Source: Paguma larvata
Lineage: Eukaryota; Chordata; Mammalia; Carnivora; Viverridae
DNA length: 64,000 bases
Direction: 5' to 3'
Assembly (NCBI GenBank): GCA_030068075.1
Contig: CM057844.1
Location: forward strand, 20,444,001-20,508,000
In this document: positions 11,601 through 22,276 of the stretch, one piece after another
Numbering within the stretch: the stretch's first letter is position 1
Layout of the letters: the number at the start of each line of letters is the position of its first letter
Notes under the pieces: generated by a model
What the model was told of the DNA's origin: nothing
Database searches by the model: none
What the model saw: the letters and a program-made list of their open reading frames with translations, nothing else
Position numbers and translations under genes: made by a program

Positions 11601-13678
11601 GATACAAGGTGAGAGAACATGCCGGAATGCTGGGCAACTTTTACAAGAGGAAGCCCGAAGGAGCCCCGTGATAAGGCAGAGGCTCGATTCCTGTTGCCCT
11701 TCCAGAGCCAGGCCATTCTTACCTCTTCTGCTTCTCATCCCCACCTCCCTGTTTCTCTGATCGTTTCCATCCTGACCATCGCCTAGAACCTTCTCCTCCC
11801 AGTGACTGGTGGTTTCCATGGCTCCAGACCCAGCGGTCGCTCCCCCGTCCCCTCCCAGCAGTGTCTGATGCAGCTTGCCAGCCCCTCCTTCCTGAAACGC
11901 CTTCTCTCTTGGCCTTCCGGATCCTGCGCTCTTTTTCTCCCTCTTTTCTCCGTCCCTTTATAGTTTCCACTTCTGAGTCCTCTTCTAGACTCTGGTCCTG
12001 GGCCCTCTTCTCTGCCCTGTCATCCCAGCCAGAGCCTGCTGGCCAGTGACTGCCCATGCCCCCACCGTGGCTCCTTCCTCTCCTTGGAGCTCAGACCCTG
12101 GCCTCCCTGACAGCCGCCTGGCCCCTCCGCATGGGTAACTATGGCTAGATCTTGAGGGAAGTTCTAAGTCAGAACCACAAACACCCCCCATCACCCCATT
12201 GCCGGTAAGGAGCGGTATCTTCTCTTTGGTCAGGCCTGTAACGTGGAGATTGTCCTTGGCGTCCTGCAGCCTTCCTGACATCCATTCATCCTCAAGTCCT
12301 GTTCGTACTCTAGCAAAGTGGGTCTCCGAGCACTCTGCTGCCTCTGGCCCCTGTGCTGTCCTCGCCCCTGCCCCTCCTGTCTCGTCTCTTCCAGTGGCCC
12401 CTGCTGCTCCTGGCAGCCACTCTCACCCATGGTGTCACCCAGCCCGTGGCTCTCCACTTCTTAGGCGCCTCCTGGGGCATCCCACTGATCTCGGAACAAA
12501 ATCTCAGCCCCTGCTGCCAGTGAAGTCCTCCCCGCCCCAGCCTGCCCCTTTGTGGCCTCACCCGAAGCCAGTCTCCACCGTCACGGCTCCGTGTCCTGTC
12601 TTTCTTTAATGGACCAGCCATTCTTTTTCTTTTCTTTTCTTTTTTTCTTTTTGCTTTTGTTTGGTTTTGGACCAGCCATTTTTTTGTACTTGCTGTCCCT
12701 CTCTTTCTGCATGGCTGGCCTCTTTTCTTCCCCCAAGAGGCCATCCTTGCCCTCTCCAGAGGGGTGTGGAGTGGGGGAGAAATTAGGCTCCTTAGGCGAG
12801 GGGCACAAGAGAAGGAAGTGCAGCGGGTGCAGCTCGGAGAGGCAATGGGGACGTGGCCACTGTGGCCCTCATTCAGGGAGGCCCTGCGGGAAGCAGGGAA
12901 AGGGGGCGCCTACAGCACAGGAAGGGGACTGACAGGTCAGGAGGGGCTGCTGGGCTGAAGAGAAGCAGGTGCCGGGCTCGGCAGGCAGGCCTGCTGCAGA
13001 CAGACCTCAGTCCTGCCCGCGTGGTGCCCTCCCTCCTCCGCGGACCTGCCCGCCCCCACTACACCTGATCACTCTCTGCCGTCTCCTTTCTGGTGTCATC
13101 TCGCCTCTCTCGTAGTTTATGTTGTTGGGATGGGCTTGTGCCTCCCTCTGACCAGAGCCGCCTGTCCCAGAGGAAAGCAAATCCTGCTCAGAGGCTGGGA
13201 GGGAGGGCTCAGTGGGGCCCTCAGAAGCCAGCGTTTCTCGAGCACTCACTGGAGCTCCGAGATTTGATGATCGAGGGGAGGCCTCCCAGGTTTCCAGGCC
13301 CCCCGACATCCTCTCCTGCCAGAGCAGCCAGAAGTGGCGCTGCCGCGGGGGTGGAGGGTGGGGAAGCTTCTTGTCCCACTTCAGTCTTACGCCCTGCCGT
13401 CAGGACGGAGCCTGGACCAGGGGGCAGCTTTCCCCTCACCTTGGCCTGTTTTCCTCCCGAATTTACCAGAGCAGCCTGGGAGCATCCCGGGGCCCGAGTG
13501 CACCTCCTGCAAAAGAGCGTTTTCTCCCTACTTCAAAAAGGAGCCTGTGTACCAGCTCCCCTGTGGTCACCTCCTGTGCCGGCCCTGCCTGGGTGAGAAG
13601 CAGCGCTCCCTGCCCGCGACGTGCACAGCCTGCCAGCGGCCATTTGCCAACCAGGACGTGCTGCGCGTCCACTTCTGA
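5694..13678 (+). CDS. UBOX5: U-box domain-containing protein 5
   Basis: U-box E3 ubiquitin ligase; it promotes ubiquitin transfer from E2 enzymes and is known from the human protein to be nuclear. Coding exons: 5694-5747, 7385-8585, 10949-11110 and 13470-13678, all with GT/AG borders and matching phases, giving 541 residues, the length of the human protein. The N-terminal third (to about residue 180) is the conserved UBOX5 module. The U-box lies near residues 259-333 (EEFLDPITLEIMPCPMLLPS). Basic clusters RKRK and KKMK follow and may be nuclear signals. A C-terminal RING-like Cys/His finger spans C483, C486, C504, H506, C509, C512, C524 and C527. The start ATG (5694) is the first in frame and begins MVINLCLPQF, as in orthologues. 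Exon 3 of the list is a 162-nt in-frame cassette; skipping it would leave 487 residues. The 5' noncoding exon and promoter are upstream of the window. Confidence 0.97.
6283..6551. mobile_element. palindromic non-autonomous DNA transposon
   Basis: The ends look inverted (acaggcttcccctgct at the left; gggaggcatacctgt at the right reads acaggtatgcctccc in complement). Internal arms at 6390-6414 and 6488-6511 are inverted copies (actttgcttttacaagagac). No transposase frame. In a UBOX5 intron. Confidence 0.65.
6687..6890 (-). repeat. felid SINEC
   Basis: Reverse copy with a body somewhat shorter than standard, ending gagccacccaggcgcccc. Flanks share a cactttt-like motif. Confidence 0.92.
6891..7384. 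other. UBOX5 intron, unique part
   Basis: No repeat or gene recognised. Ends in the ccag acceptor at 7381-7384 in front of the large coding exon. Confidence 0.5.
8690..9220. repeat. ancient interspersed repeat, family uncertain
   Basis: Opens with agaacttgctggcttaaagc, a pattern shared with the element at 44400-44760 (atttggcagcttaaaacag). It resembles a well-known mid-length mammalian repeat whose name I cannot assign with certainty. No coding frame. Confidence 0.45.
9230..10030 (-). mobile_element. L1 ORF2 relic, antisense, split by SINE
   Basis: Antisense L1 reverse-transcriptase-region sequence (gccttttcaatatcaatgga, then atttggtagaatttgcccat). The SINE at 9436-9654 interrupts it. Many stops; inactive. 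Confidence 0.75.
9436..9654 (-). repeat. felid SINEC with 16-bp target duplication
   Basis: Flanked by ggtcatgcttctttta at 9420-9435 and 9655-9670, an exact copy, so the insertion into the L1 relic is relatively young. Confidence 0.96.
10031..10948. other. UBOX5 intron, unique part
   Basis: No gene recognised. Ends in a pyrimidine-rich acceptor (ttctcttgtcag) at 10948. Confidence 0.5.
11111..13469. other. UBOX5 last intron, CT-rich
   Basis: 2.36-kb GC-rich intron without recognisable repeats except a CT-rich low-complexity tract at 12618-12675. Several open frames here have no support as exons. Confidence 0.5.
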
Positions 13679-14174
13679 GCGACCGGCCTCAACCTGAGAA
13701 GACCTGTGGACGGAGGAGCTGAGGGAGCGTGTGTGTGCTGGGGCACGATCCCCGGAGGTCCGGCCAGATCCCAAGCACAGAGGGGCCCTTTCTCCCCCGG
13801 GGGCTTTCCCTTCGCCTCCTTCCAGAGCCCGGGGGAGGGGCGCTCCACTCCTGCTCCAGTGGCAGTAGGGTAACAAAGCCATAGTTTGCGCCGGGGGGGA
13901 TAGGGGACGTATCCCTGCCCTCCTGTGCCTCCCTGCCACCCCCTGCCAGAGCCCAGGGCCTGTTAGAGCCAGCCCCACCTGCCCAGGCCCCCCCACCCCG
14001 AGTTGTCTGCACACACACCCCCCAGCCCTGCAGGATGGACGTGAGCGGAGCACAAGAGACCATGGCTTGGGCGCTCAAGGACAGCCTCCGCCCGTGGTGT
14101 CACCCAGAAGTGTTCTGTGGCTGGAGTCTGCAGTGAATGACTCAGCCCCCGACTGGCAGACGACTCTGAGCCTT

Positions 14175-14180
14175 AATAAA
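14175..14180 (+). terminator. UBOX5: UBOX5 poly(A) signal
   Basis: AATAAA about 500 bases after the UBOX5 stop codon, followed by a GT-rich stretch (gttgacgtctgtcctctgtg) suited to cleavage near 14195. Confidence 0.85.
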
Positions 14181-14199
14181 GCGATAGTTGACGTCTGTC

Positions 14200-15423
14200 C
14201 TCTGTGGACTTCCTCCTGACAGAGTGCCTGTCAGTGTCGTCATACTCCTGTCCCTCACCGGCACCCACACAAGGTGGGACCGTCACAGGGCAGCCGCCAG
14301 CAGTCACTGCAACCCTGTCCGGCTGCAATTCAGGTCAATGGCCTGAAGGGACGAGAAGTCACATTTTCAGATGCTTGGCACGTGTGAGAGTTTGCACGTG
14401 GGTGTGTGCGCGCGCGGGGCGGGTTGGGCGCCCTCCCTCAGGCCGGTGTGGCACAGGCTTCGCCGCATCTTGGCGGAGCTGGCACGACGCCCTCTGAGGA
14501 GCCCGGAGCTTTTCTGCACCGGGCCCATTTCGGGAAAAGTACTTGTTTATAGGCTGCGTTGTTTTCATTCAAAAATTCAGTTTTGCGGTGCCCCAGAGGG
14601 AAAATATGTATTCCTGCAAGTGTTTACCGTGTGGAAGAGGTTCTAGTGCCTGGAAGGACGGTGGTGAGAAAACGCACCGGGCTGCTCCCCGTGCCCTGTG
14701 GGGGTGTCAGGAGGGAGCAGCCCGGATGCTCGGGGTCACCTTGAGTCCTCAGGGCCAGAAGCTGCCCGGAAACCCCAGCCGCCTGCTCCCCTCCTCTGAC
14801 TCTCAGAGTCGAATTCTGGGAATTTAGAGCTCTGGGCGTGGGGTTAGAGATTCCTGGGGGATTTGTGCGTCCTCAAAGGAAATTCCTTCCCTCGGCCTCC
14901 CCGGGGCGCTTCCCTTGACAGGGCCTCACCTGAGACTCCAGGGTCCGCACTGCTGGGCTCTCCTCTCAGCTGGTGAGGCTCCTGTGTGCTCTTTGGCTTT
15001 AAATGGCCTGGCCTTATCCTTCTTGCTTGCTTGTGTTCTAAGAAAAGCCCCGGCATTTGGAGAAAAAGCACTACTGTGGGTGGGGGGATGGCTGCCGTCA
15101 GCCCGTGGTGGCCTCAGGGGAGCAGCCTACCTGGAGCAGGTAGATACCGGGAGCCCTTCTCTCTGGGGGGCATCCTGTGCGCCCCACCCCAGGGAGCCAG
15201 AGGAAGCCGCTTCCCGTGTGGGGTCTAATAAGGCACATCCAGATGGGGGCAGAGCTGCCTTCCCTCTAGTGGAGGGGCCTGGTGATCTGCATTTCAAACG
15301 GGCTCCTGCGCCCCAGGAGGCTCTGGTGGGGAAACCAGACATAGGAGCTGCCCGGGGAGGACAGTTCCAGTCCTGTGACCAGGTGGAGCCACGCCCACAT
15401 CCTAGGAGATGCAGCCCTTTTCA
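14200..15423. other. intergenic, unassigned
   Basis: Start of the UBOX5-AVP interval. Moderately GC-rich, with no recognised gene or repeat. Confidence 0.4.
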
Positions 15424-15425
15424 TC

Positions 15426-15528
15426 TTACTCTATTCTTTTGAGCTCTACACCCAGCATGGGGCTTGAACTCACGACCCCACAATTGAGAGTCGCATGCTC
15501 TATCGACCGAACCAGGCAGGCGCCCCTT
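15426..15528 (-). repeat. older short CAN SINE
   Basis: Reverse copy: ctacacccagcatggggctt, then gaccgaaccaggcaggcgcc. Confidence 0.75.
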
Positions 15529-15662
15529 TGTCTTATTCCAAAGGACATGGTCTTTCACCAGCCTTGCCAGAAACAGCACTCAGCACGGCCGGCTGGGCAG
15601 TTTCTCGCCCCTGGAAAACAGGAGTAACATCTCGCCTGCCGCCACCCAGGTTCATAGGGCAG

Positions 15663-15668
15663 TTTATT
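15663..15668 (-). terminator. candidate poly(A) signal, minus strand
   Basis: AATAAA on the minus strand (tttatt on plus), about 370 bases downstream of the stop of the candidate microprotein frame at 16036-16242. Would end that transcript if it is real. Confidence 0.45.
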
Positions 15669-16035
15669 TCTCAGCAGGGCCCGGGGCCAGGCACAAGGCA
15701 GCTAACCAGTAGACACGCAGTTGGACTCCACCGACTCTGAGAGATGCAGGACCGCAAAGCCTTGATGGACTGACGACCGACCGCAGGTTCTGTGGGATGC
15801 ACGTCTTTCCCTCTCCCGTATAATTTACTCGACGCCAGGTTCATTCGTGGTGCGCAACCCTGGGCCCTCTGGGCCCCAAATATTCATCCCCAAGCAGCAG
15901 TGTGGCCTTGCGTCCTGGCTGTCCTCGCTGTGGGGCTGAAGCCCTCCGACAGGGACTGGGCCAGCTCGCTCCGGCTGTGGCCCGCCAGCGCCGGGGGAGG
16001 GGGGGTGCGGGGGGGGCAACGGGAGGGAGGGCCAC

Positions 16036-16242
16036 TTAGAAGAAGTAGAAGAACCAGACGGCCAGGAAGAAGATGAGCAGGTGCTCGGTGCTCACTGAGT
16101 ATTCCGTCTCCTGGAAGCCTGGCCGCAGGACCCTGCAGCACCTGGGAACCCGGGCCGAGCAGGCTGCCCTCGCCCCCGGCCGCATGGCCGCTCCCCGCGG
16201 GTCTCCAACTCGAGACCGCCTGGCCGCCCGGAGCTTTTCCAT
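16036..16242 (-). CDS. candidate small C-terminal membrane protein
   Basis: I do not recognise this frame. It reads 68 residues from the ATG at 16242: an Arg-rich N-terminal half, then ETEYSVSTEH and a C-terminal hydrophobic segment LLIFFLAVWFFYFF at the very end. That layout suits a tail-anchored or regulin-like microprotein. The last 25 codons end almost uniformly in C or G, unlike the flanking DNA. GC boxes lie about 170 bases upstream and AATAAA about 370 bases downstream on the same strand. The frame stays open for some distance upstream of this ATG, so the true start could be elsewhere, or this could be the last exon of a spliced gene (several acceptor-like CAGs lie near 16150-16310). 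It may also be chance in GC-rich DNA. Function is unknown. Confidence 0.35.
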   Translation of the reverse strand: MEKLRAARRSRVGDPRGAAMRPGARAACSARVPRCCRVLRPGFQETEYSVSTEHLLIFFLAVWFFYFF

Positions 16243-16407
16243 CCCCCAGGAAACCGGTCCTCTGCAGTGGTGGTTGCTGTAAGTAGGTCTGCAGACAAAG
16301 CGACCTGCCCCTGGAGGAAGCCGCCGCCCGCCGGGCTTCCAGGCTGTGACTAGCCTCCCCACCGGCAGGCTTGTGATACTGGGCCAGCTGCCATTGTGAT
16401 GGCTCTG

Positions 16408-16422
16408 GGCGGGGCGGGGCGC
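16408..16422 (-). promoter_or_regulatory. tandem GC boxes
   Basis: gggcggggcggggcg on plus, two overlapping Sp1-type sites. They sit where a promoter for the minus-strand microprotein candidate would lie. Confidence 0.4.
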
Positions 16423-16949
16423 CTCAGGGCTGTTCCCCTCCCTCGGAGGTGGCCTCTCCGCCCTCTTCCAGTCCCCCCAGCCCCTCCGCAGCCTGCACTA
16501 GCACCCCCCACCGGCCTCCAGGCCCGCTTGCTCCGGCATGGTCTTTCCTTCCAGTTCTAGGCTGGAAGGGACTGGCTGGGCTGGGAATCAGCCAAAGATG
16601 CTCTGTCCGGCCACCGAGGCCATACCCCAGGCTCCACCCCGCAGTGACACACTCCCTCTGTTACAAAGAAGTGCCATGGCCCAGAGGGGTGACAAGATCT
16701 CCAGAGCAGCACGGGGAGGAAGTGGGGATGAAGGGACAGGAGGCAGCCTTGTGGTGGCTGGCAAGTTCTCTCCACCTGAGGTTTGTGCCAGCAGTGAGGC
16801 GATGCTACCCGTGACCATATTATCGCCACGTGACCACATGAACTTTCTGATTTTCTTTTTCCTTACGATATCTTACAGGGGAGGAAGAAAGTACGTATGT
16901 GCTGTGTGGTTCTGTTGACTGCTGTTTCCCTTAACGTTCTTTCATGGAC

Positions 16950-18060
16950 ATTCGCCGTTGTCATTAGACACTATTCTTATTACCAAGATCATTTGGAAAA
17001 ACAAGCCATAAAAAACAAAACAAAACAGGAAAACGCTGAAAATGAAGAAGAGAGAGCTGACCCTTGTACACACAGACCAATGAAACAGAGCTGAAAATCC
17101 AGAAGCCTGTGGAAACTCAGGGTACCATGGTGGCGGCATTGCCAACCAACAGGGGAAAAATGGACCTTTCACAAGGCGGTGCTGGAGGTCCTGGAAGAAG
17201 GAAACCATCCAGGAACTAGAAGAAAATGGAAAATGAGGGGATTACTGTAAACCCAGGAATGAGGAAAACCCTTCTCATTCAAAATCCAGATACAGTGCAG
17301 GAGAAGAGTGATACATTTGACTACAGTGAAATTAAAAACAAAAAAACTTGTACATTGGGGGAAAAAGAGCCACCATTAGCAAAGTAAAAACATAAATTAG
17401 AAGCTGGGAAAATATAGTGAGACTTGTATTCTACAAATGGTTAATATATAGCTTCTAAAAATAAAACACCGAGTGGGGCGCCTGGGTGGCTCAGTCAGTT
17501 AAGCGTCCGACTTTGGCTCAGGTCATGATCTCGTGGTTCGTGGATTTGAGCCCCGAGTCGGGCTCTGGGCTGATAGCTCAGAGCTTGGAGCCTGCTGCAG
17601 ATTCTGTGTCTCCCTCTTTCTGTCCCTCCCCTGCTCATGCTCTGTCTCTCAAAACTGAACCTTAAACATTTTTTTTAGTAAGATACAGATTTATAAAGAA
17701 ATGCAGATGGCCTTTTAAACATATCAAAAGATGCTCAACCTTGCTCATAATGCGATGAAATAAAAACAGTCCTGAAACACCCGTGCCTTGCTTAGCAGAT
17801 GGGCGCCCATCTCACAGCCTGGCCACAATGTGCCGCGGGGTGCTCTGGACTCACAGGCGCTATCACGTGCCGCCGGTGGGAATGCGAGGGGTACAAGCTC
17901 TGCGGAGGGCAAGGTGACAGTACCTAGCAGAGCCACATGGGCGTGGACCCTCTGACCCAGCCATCCCACTCCCAGGACTCCAGCCCCTCTGACAACACTA
18001 GGAAGAGAACGCTTGTCGCCCCACCGGAAGTGCCCAGCAACCTGAGCAGCCAGCGAAGGC
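16950..18060 (+). mobile_element. old L1 ORF2 relic, split by SINE
   Basis: Old L1 sequence: tcaaaatccagatacagtgc, then gatacatttgactacagtga, then aaagatgctcaacc, then gacccagccatcccactccc. The SINE at 17475-17675 interrupts it. Decayed, with no usable frame. Confidence 0.75.
17475..17675 (+). repeat. felid SINEC inserted in L1
   Basis: Near-consensus head (ggggcgcctgggtggctcag). Splits the old L1 relic. Confidence 0.95.
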
Positions 18061-18139
18061 CCTCGAAGCGCCTGAGAAGCCATATCGCCCCCCAGTGGAG
18101 GGGCCAGCTGCGTCCAGAAGAAGTGGCCAGGAACAGGTG

Positions 18140-18141
<2 letters not shown>

Positions 18142-18211
<70 letters not shown>
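18142..18211. repeat. (CT)n(CA)n compound microsatellite
   Basis: About 17 CT units followed directly by about 18 CA units. Likely highly polymorphic. Confidence 0.95.
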
Positions 18212-18215
<4 letters not shown>

Positions 18216-18296
18216 GATTATGCATGTATTACCAAGGAGGTTGTGGAGCCTCCGAAGGCCGCCACCCATGTGAGTTTCAAAAAAACAAAGTTTTTT

Positions 18297-18388
18297 GGGG
18301 GGCGTTCCCTGGGTGGCTCGGTTAAGCTGACAGCTGCTAACAGCTCAGAGCCTGGAGCCTGCTTCTGATTGTGTGTCTCCCTTTCTGC
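18297..18388 (+). repeat. internally deleted felid SINEC
   Basis: The head (cctgggtggctcggttaagc) joins directly to the agctcagagcctggagcctg part; about 80 bases of the middle are missing. Confidence 0.8.
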
Positions 18389-18437
18389 ATTGTGCTGAGT
18401 GCTTTATGTGTATTACCTCATTTAATCCTCGCGGCCC

Positions 18438-18643
18438 TTTTATTTATTTATTTTAGATTTATTTATTTTTGAGAGAGAGCAAGCAAGCAAGCAGGGGCAG
18501 AGAGAGAGAGGGACAGATGATCCGAAGTGGGCTTGGCGCTGACAGCAGCAAGCCCAGTGCAGGGCTTGAATTCACAAACTGTGGGATCATGTCCTGAGCC
18601 AAAGTCAGACCCTCAACCGACTGAGTTATCTAGGTGCCCCCCC
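18438..18643 (-). repeat. felid SINEC
   Basis: Diverged reverse copy with a (caag)n stretch in the body. Nested in the MIR. Confidence 0.88.
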
Positions 18644-18651
18644 TCCCGCTT

Positions 18652-18742
18652 TTAAGTAAGTTTTCCGGCCAACACGGGGCTCGAACTCATGACCCTGAGA
18701 TCTAGAATCACATGCTGTACGGACTCAACCAGGCAGCCCCCT
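18652..18742 (-). repeat. older short CAN SINE
   Basis: Reverse copy (cacggggctcgaactcatga, then caaccaggcagccccc) directly beside the previous SINE. Confidence 0.72.
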
Positions 18743-18850
18743 GCCCCCAAATCCTTAACTCCTGAAGGAGGAAACTGAGGCTCAGGTCCATGAAGAGTTC
18801 AGCTGACTGACATGAAGGCCACTCCTTACCCCTGACCGGCTGCCAAAGAG

Positions 18851-19610
18851 CAGACTCAAGTCCCCGCCATAGGGGTGGCCTGGGTGTTGTCACAGGAGGG
18901 CCTTTAAGGATCCGTCTATTGAGCTGGGGCCTCAGGCAGGGCAGAGGCCCTGCTAGCACTGATCTGGTTGGTGCAACTCCTCGACCCACAGGAGCCTTTC
19001 TGCTCGGGCCCGAGTCCACCATGCCAACCAGAACCAGAGGCATAAAAAACAGGCTAATTTCGGAATAACAACTCACGACCAAGCTACAGCACAGCTTTGG
19101 AAAATTAAAAAATATTACACCTCTAGGCACAAAAATAAAAGCTGTTCCCCCAACAAGGACTCGGCACGGTTAACTTCGTGTAACTGGAGAAATCTAGTTG
19201 AAGCCTGAATGGAAAAGTACCTGTCACGTGCGGCCACCGAAAGAGGAAGACACGGGAAGGAGCAGGTGCCGAGTGGCTCTGGAATGGTCTTTGGCAGTCA
19301 GAGGTCACAGTCACGATGGCGGGGACTGGCATCCCACCGAGCTGTGGTTGCCGCACTGCAGACGGCCACCCCGGTTGTGTGATGTGTGTGGTTGGCGGAG
19401 ACCCTGTTTGAAAAGAGAAATGGGATGAGTGGGAAACAGTAACCAGGTGAGCCCTGTGTGGTCCCGGGGGTGGGAAGGCATGAGGGACGGACAGAGTAGG
19501 GGACCGTCCCAGGAAGGTGCCGGGGCTGGGGAAGCAGAGGCAGGAGTGGGAGGCGGTCTGATACCTTCTAAACAGGAGAGAGAACTGGGTTTGAAAACAG
19601 AGGGGATAAG
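18851..19610. other. intergenic, unassigned
   Basis: No gene or repeat recognised. Confidence 0.4.
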
Positions 19611-19716
19611 GGCGTCTGGCTGGCTTAGCTGGTGGAACATTCTACTTGATCTCAAGATTGTGGGTTCGAGCCCCACTTTGGGTGTAGAGACTACTTAAAA
19701 AGAAAATCTTAAAAAG
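19611..19716 (+). repeat. older short CAN SINE
   Basis: Head ggcgtctggctggcttagct, then gtgggttcgagccccacttt, and tail gagactacttaaaaag. Confidence 0.78.
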
Positions 19717-19829
19717 AAAAGAAAACAAAGGGGGTAGGGAATCGGGGTTGGGAGAGGCAGAGACACAGGCTGGCCTCCCCTCCCATGGTTCCTGATACCC
19801 TCCCCTTGGGTCCAGGGCCCAGACACCAA

Positions 19830-20110
19830 CTGTGACTCAGCTGATGAAATGCAACCCCATGGCTCATTAATTAGGGAGCCTGCAATTAGCCTGTCTCAGG
19901 AACCAGGATCCTCCAGAGAGAACCCCTCTGTCCTGCCTTCCTCTCCCTCCCACCCAAAAGATGAGATCAGGCTTGGGGGGATCTGGCCCCTGGGAACAAG
20001 GAGGGGCAGGGGAGCAAGAACACAAGGGGAAATGAGATGCCAAGGCACGCATTTATGCATGAGACGGCCTTGCCAATTGACCCTTGGTAATGAGACGACG
20101 GAAATGACAG
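19830..20110. promoter_or_regulatory. candidate cis-regulatory module
   Basis: Non-repetitive stretch with an AP-1/MARE-like site (tgactcagc, 19833), homeodomain-type cores (attaattag, 19866; caattag, 19883) and an octamer-like atttatgcat (20051). It lies 10 kb upstream of AVP. Motif density only; no function shown. Confidence 0.25.
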
Positions 20111-20537
20111 TAGGCGCCTCCACCCTGAAAGTTTCGGGGGCAGGCTGGGTGCGGCTGGCGAGACCTGCCCTAACTTGGTCTGCATAACGCTTGCAAATCT
20201 GACCACCGCAGTTCAGTCTTAAAGCCAGCCAGTCCAGAACCCAAGAAATAGATTCGGCAACCGAGATGCCATTTCACACTGGGCTGGTACTCAGCAACAC
20301 CTCCCAAAATCCCCCCCGTCTCCCATCCACCCCCTGTCCACACCGCGTCTACCTCCCATCCCCCAGCCACCCCCCGGCCACCCCCAACCACCTCCCAGCC
20401 ACCTCCCATGCTACTTCTCTGCAGCTGCTCTGTCACCTCCCTTTTCGAGACTTCTTGGTAAAATGGATCTCAAGCCTTAGTCTTCATCCTTTCCTCCTGA
20501 CTTCATGCCCCTGTGACTATTCTATTTGTATTTATTT

Positions 20538-20651
20538 TTTAAGCTTATTTATTTATTTTTAAGTAATCTCTACCCCCAGTGCGGGGCTCAAACTCACAAC
20601 TCTGTGATCAAGGGTCGCACACTCTTTCAACTCAGCCAGCCAGGCGTCCCC
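20538..20651 (-). repeat. older short CAN SINE
   Basis: Reverse copy: ttttaagtaatctctacccc, then ctcagccagccaggcgtccc. Confidence 0.78.
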
Positions 20652-20699
20652 ACTGTGACTATTTTTAAATGATCACTTGCCAATGAAAGTCCCAAGCGC

Positions 20700-21240
20700 T
20701 CCTCCATCCAAAGGGGCACCCTGCTCCTTCTCTCGACTCTGGACCGGCTTGCGTCTGCTTCGACCAGTTGAGTGGAGTAGCAGTGACCCTGCGTGATTTC
20801 CGAGGCTGTCATAAAATGCCACATCACTTCTGCCTCATTTGCTGGCACACTCATCAAGCCCTTGTTTGCTAGAACACTCCTGAAGCACTCTGGAAGCTGG
20901 AACGCTCAAGAGGTCCGACTCTCCTGAGGCCACCAAGCTGCGAAAAGCCCCACAGAGGGGCCACAGGTAGGCAGGTACTCCAGTTGGCAGTCCCAGCCGG
21001 GCCCAGCCTTTTGGGTCACCCCAGCCCAGGAGCCCAGGCGTGCGAGTGAAGAAGTCGCCAGAGGATTCCAGCCCCTCGCCACTAACACGTCCAGTCATCG
21101 TGGAACAGAGAAGAGGTGTCCTTGCCGTGCCCTGTTTGGACTCCTGATTTTCAGAATCTAGGATCATGACAAGGAGGTGATGGTTTTGTGCTACCGCCTT
21201 TCAGAGTAGTTCGTTACACAGCAATAGTAACTGCAACAAT
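20700..21240 (+). mobile_element. MLT1-type MaLR solo LTR
   Basis: Resembles the mammalian MaLR (ERVL-related) LTR class: gtactccagttggcagtccc, then gagtgaagaagtcgccagag, then the 3' end cgttacacagcaatagtaac. No internal viral sequence is next to it, so it is a solo LTR and an old inactive copy. Confidence 0.65.
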
Positions 21241-22073
21241 TAAAAGATCCTAGACAGCTGTCCACCTTTGTGGTGGGGAGAAACCAAGAAGGCAAAGCCC
21301 GAGTCGTCCTCGGCAGACGGGGAAAGGCGAAAGCCTAAAGATGTTCCTATGCTAATACTCTGCATCCTGACACATGTCTGTGCTGTCACGGGCAGAGGAA
21401 CGTGACACTCACTGGGGCCGGCCACTAACGCGGTCGTTTACTGAAGACCCTGCGTGGGACGCACTGCACCCGGGCCCCGGGCCCACTGGAGAAAGGAGCA
21501 CTGTCTGGTGGGGCAGAGAGACAGGGAAACGCGCGAATCAGGCCTTTATAGGGTACCGCGTCCGCCCAGGGGAGGGGGAGGAGGTTCTGCTAAGGGCAGT
21601 GGTGGCAGCAGAAAAGATGGGACTCTGGTTCTGATTTCAGAAAAATATCTCCACGAGTGTTGGTGGTGGGGGGAGGGGTTAGCTCCGCGGCGTGCGTTGC
21701 CCCTTCATAAATCCACCCTGGTGTTCTCTCAAGCCTCAGTTTCTCCATCGGATGCAGTCTGAGGGAGCTCTATTCAGACGCCTCGGGGATGGGCATAGGA
21801 GGCAAGCAAAGCCAAACAGACACCGCTCCCTGGACTGTGAACCTGAGCAGAGGGACGGAGTCATCCCACGGTGGACGCTGAGCCCCTTTGTTCCCCAGAT
21901 GCTGTGAATATTGGTTGCACATGGATTACAGCTGACCCATCTCTGAAGACCACCCCCCCTCAGCCAAGGGCAGCCACCTAACCAAGAAAATGCCTGGAAG
22001 ATTCCCTCTCCACCCCCCCACCACAGCCTACTTGACCAACAACTAATACTCAGATAGATTAAAAAAAACCCCA
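21241..22073. other. intergenic, unassigned
   Basis: No gene or repeat recognised. Confidence 0.4.
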
Positions 22074-22276
22074 GGGGCACCTGGGTCGCTCAGTCGGTTA
22101 AGTGTCTAGCTCTTGATTTCAGCTTGGGTCATGATCTCACGTTCATGGGATCAAACCCTGCGTTGGGCTCTGCGTTGACAGTGCGGAGTCTCCTTGGGAT
22201 TTTTTTTCTCCTCTCTCTCTGCCCTCGACTTCTCCCTCTCCCTCTCTCAAAATAAATAAACGTTAAGAAAAACAAC
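22074..22276 (+). repeat. felid SINEC
   Basis: Head ggggcacctgggtcgctcag. The tail ends in aataaataaacgttaag. Confidence 0.92.

Larger units (their letters stand above)
18393..18850 (-). repeat. MIR fragment split by two SINEs
   Basis: MIR parts at 18393-18437 (gtattacctcatttaatcct) and 18743-18850 (ggaggaaactgaggctcagg). Two younger tRNA SINEs lie in between. Confidence 0.65.

Noticed and set aside
18095..18368. Frames rich in Ser-Leu and Thr-His repeats
   Set aside because: Translation of the CT/CA microsatellite.
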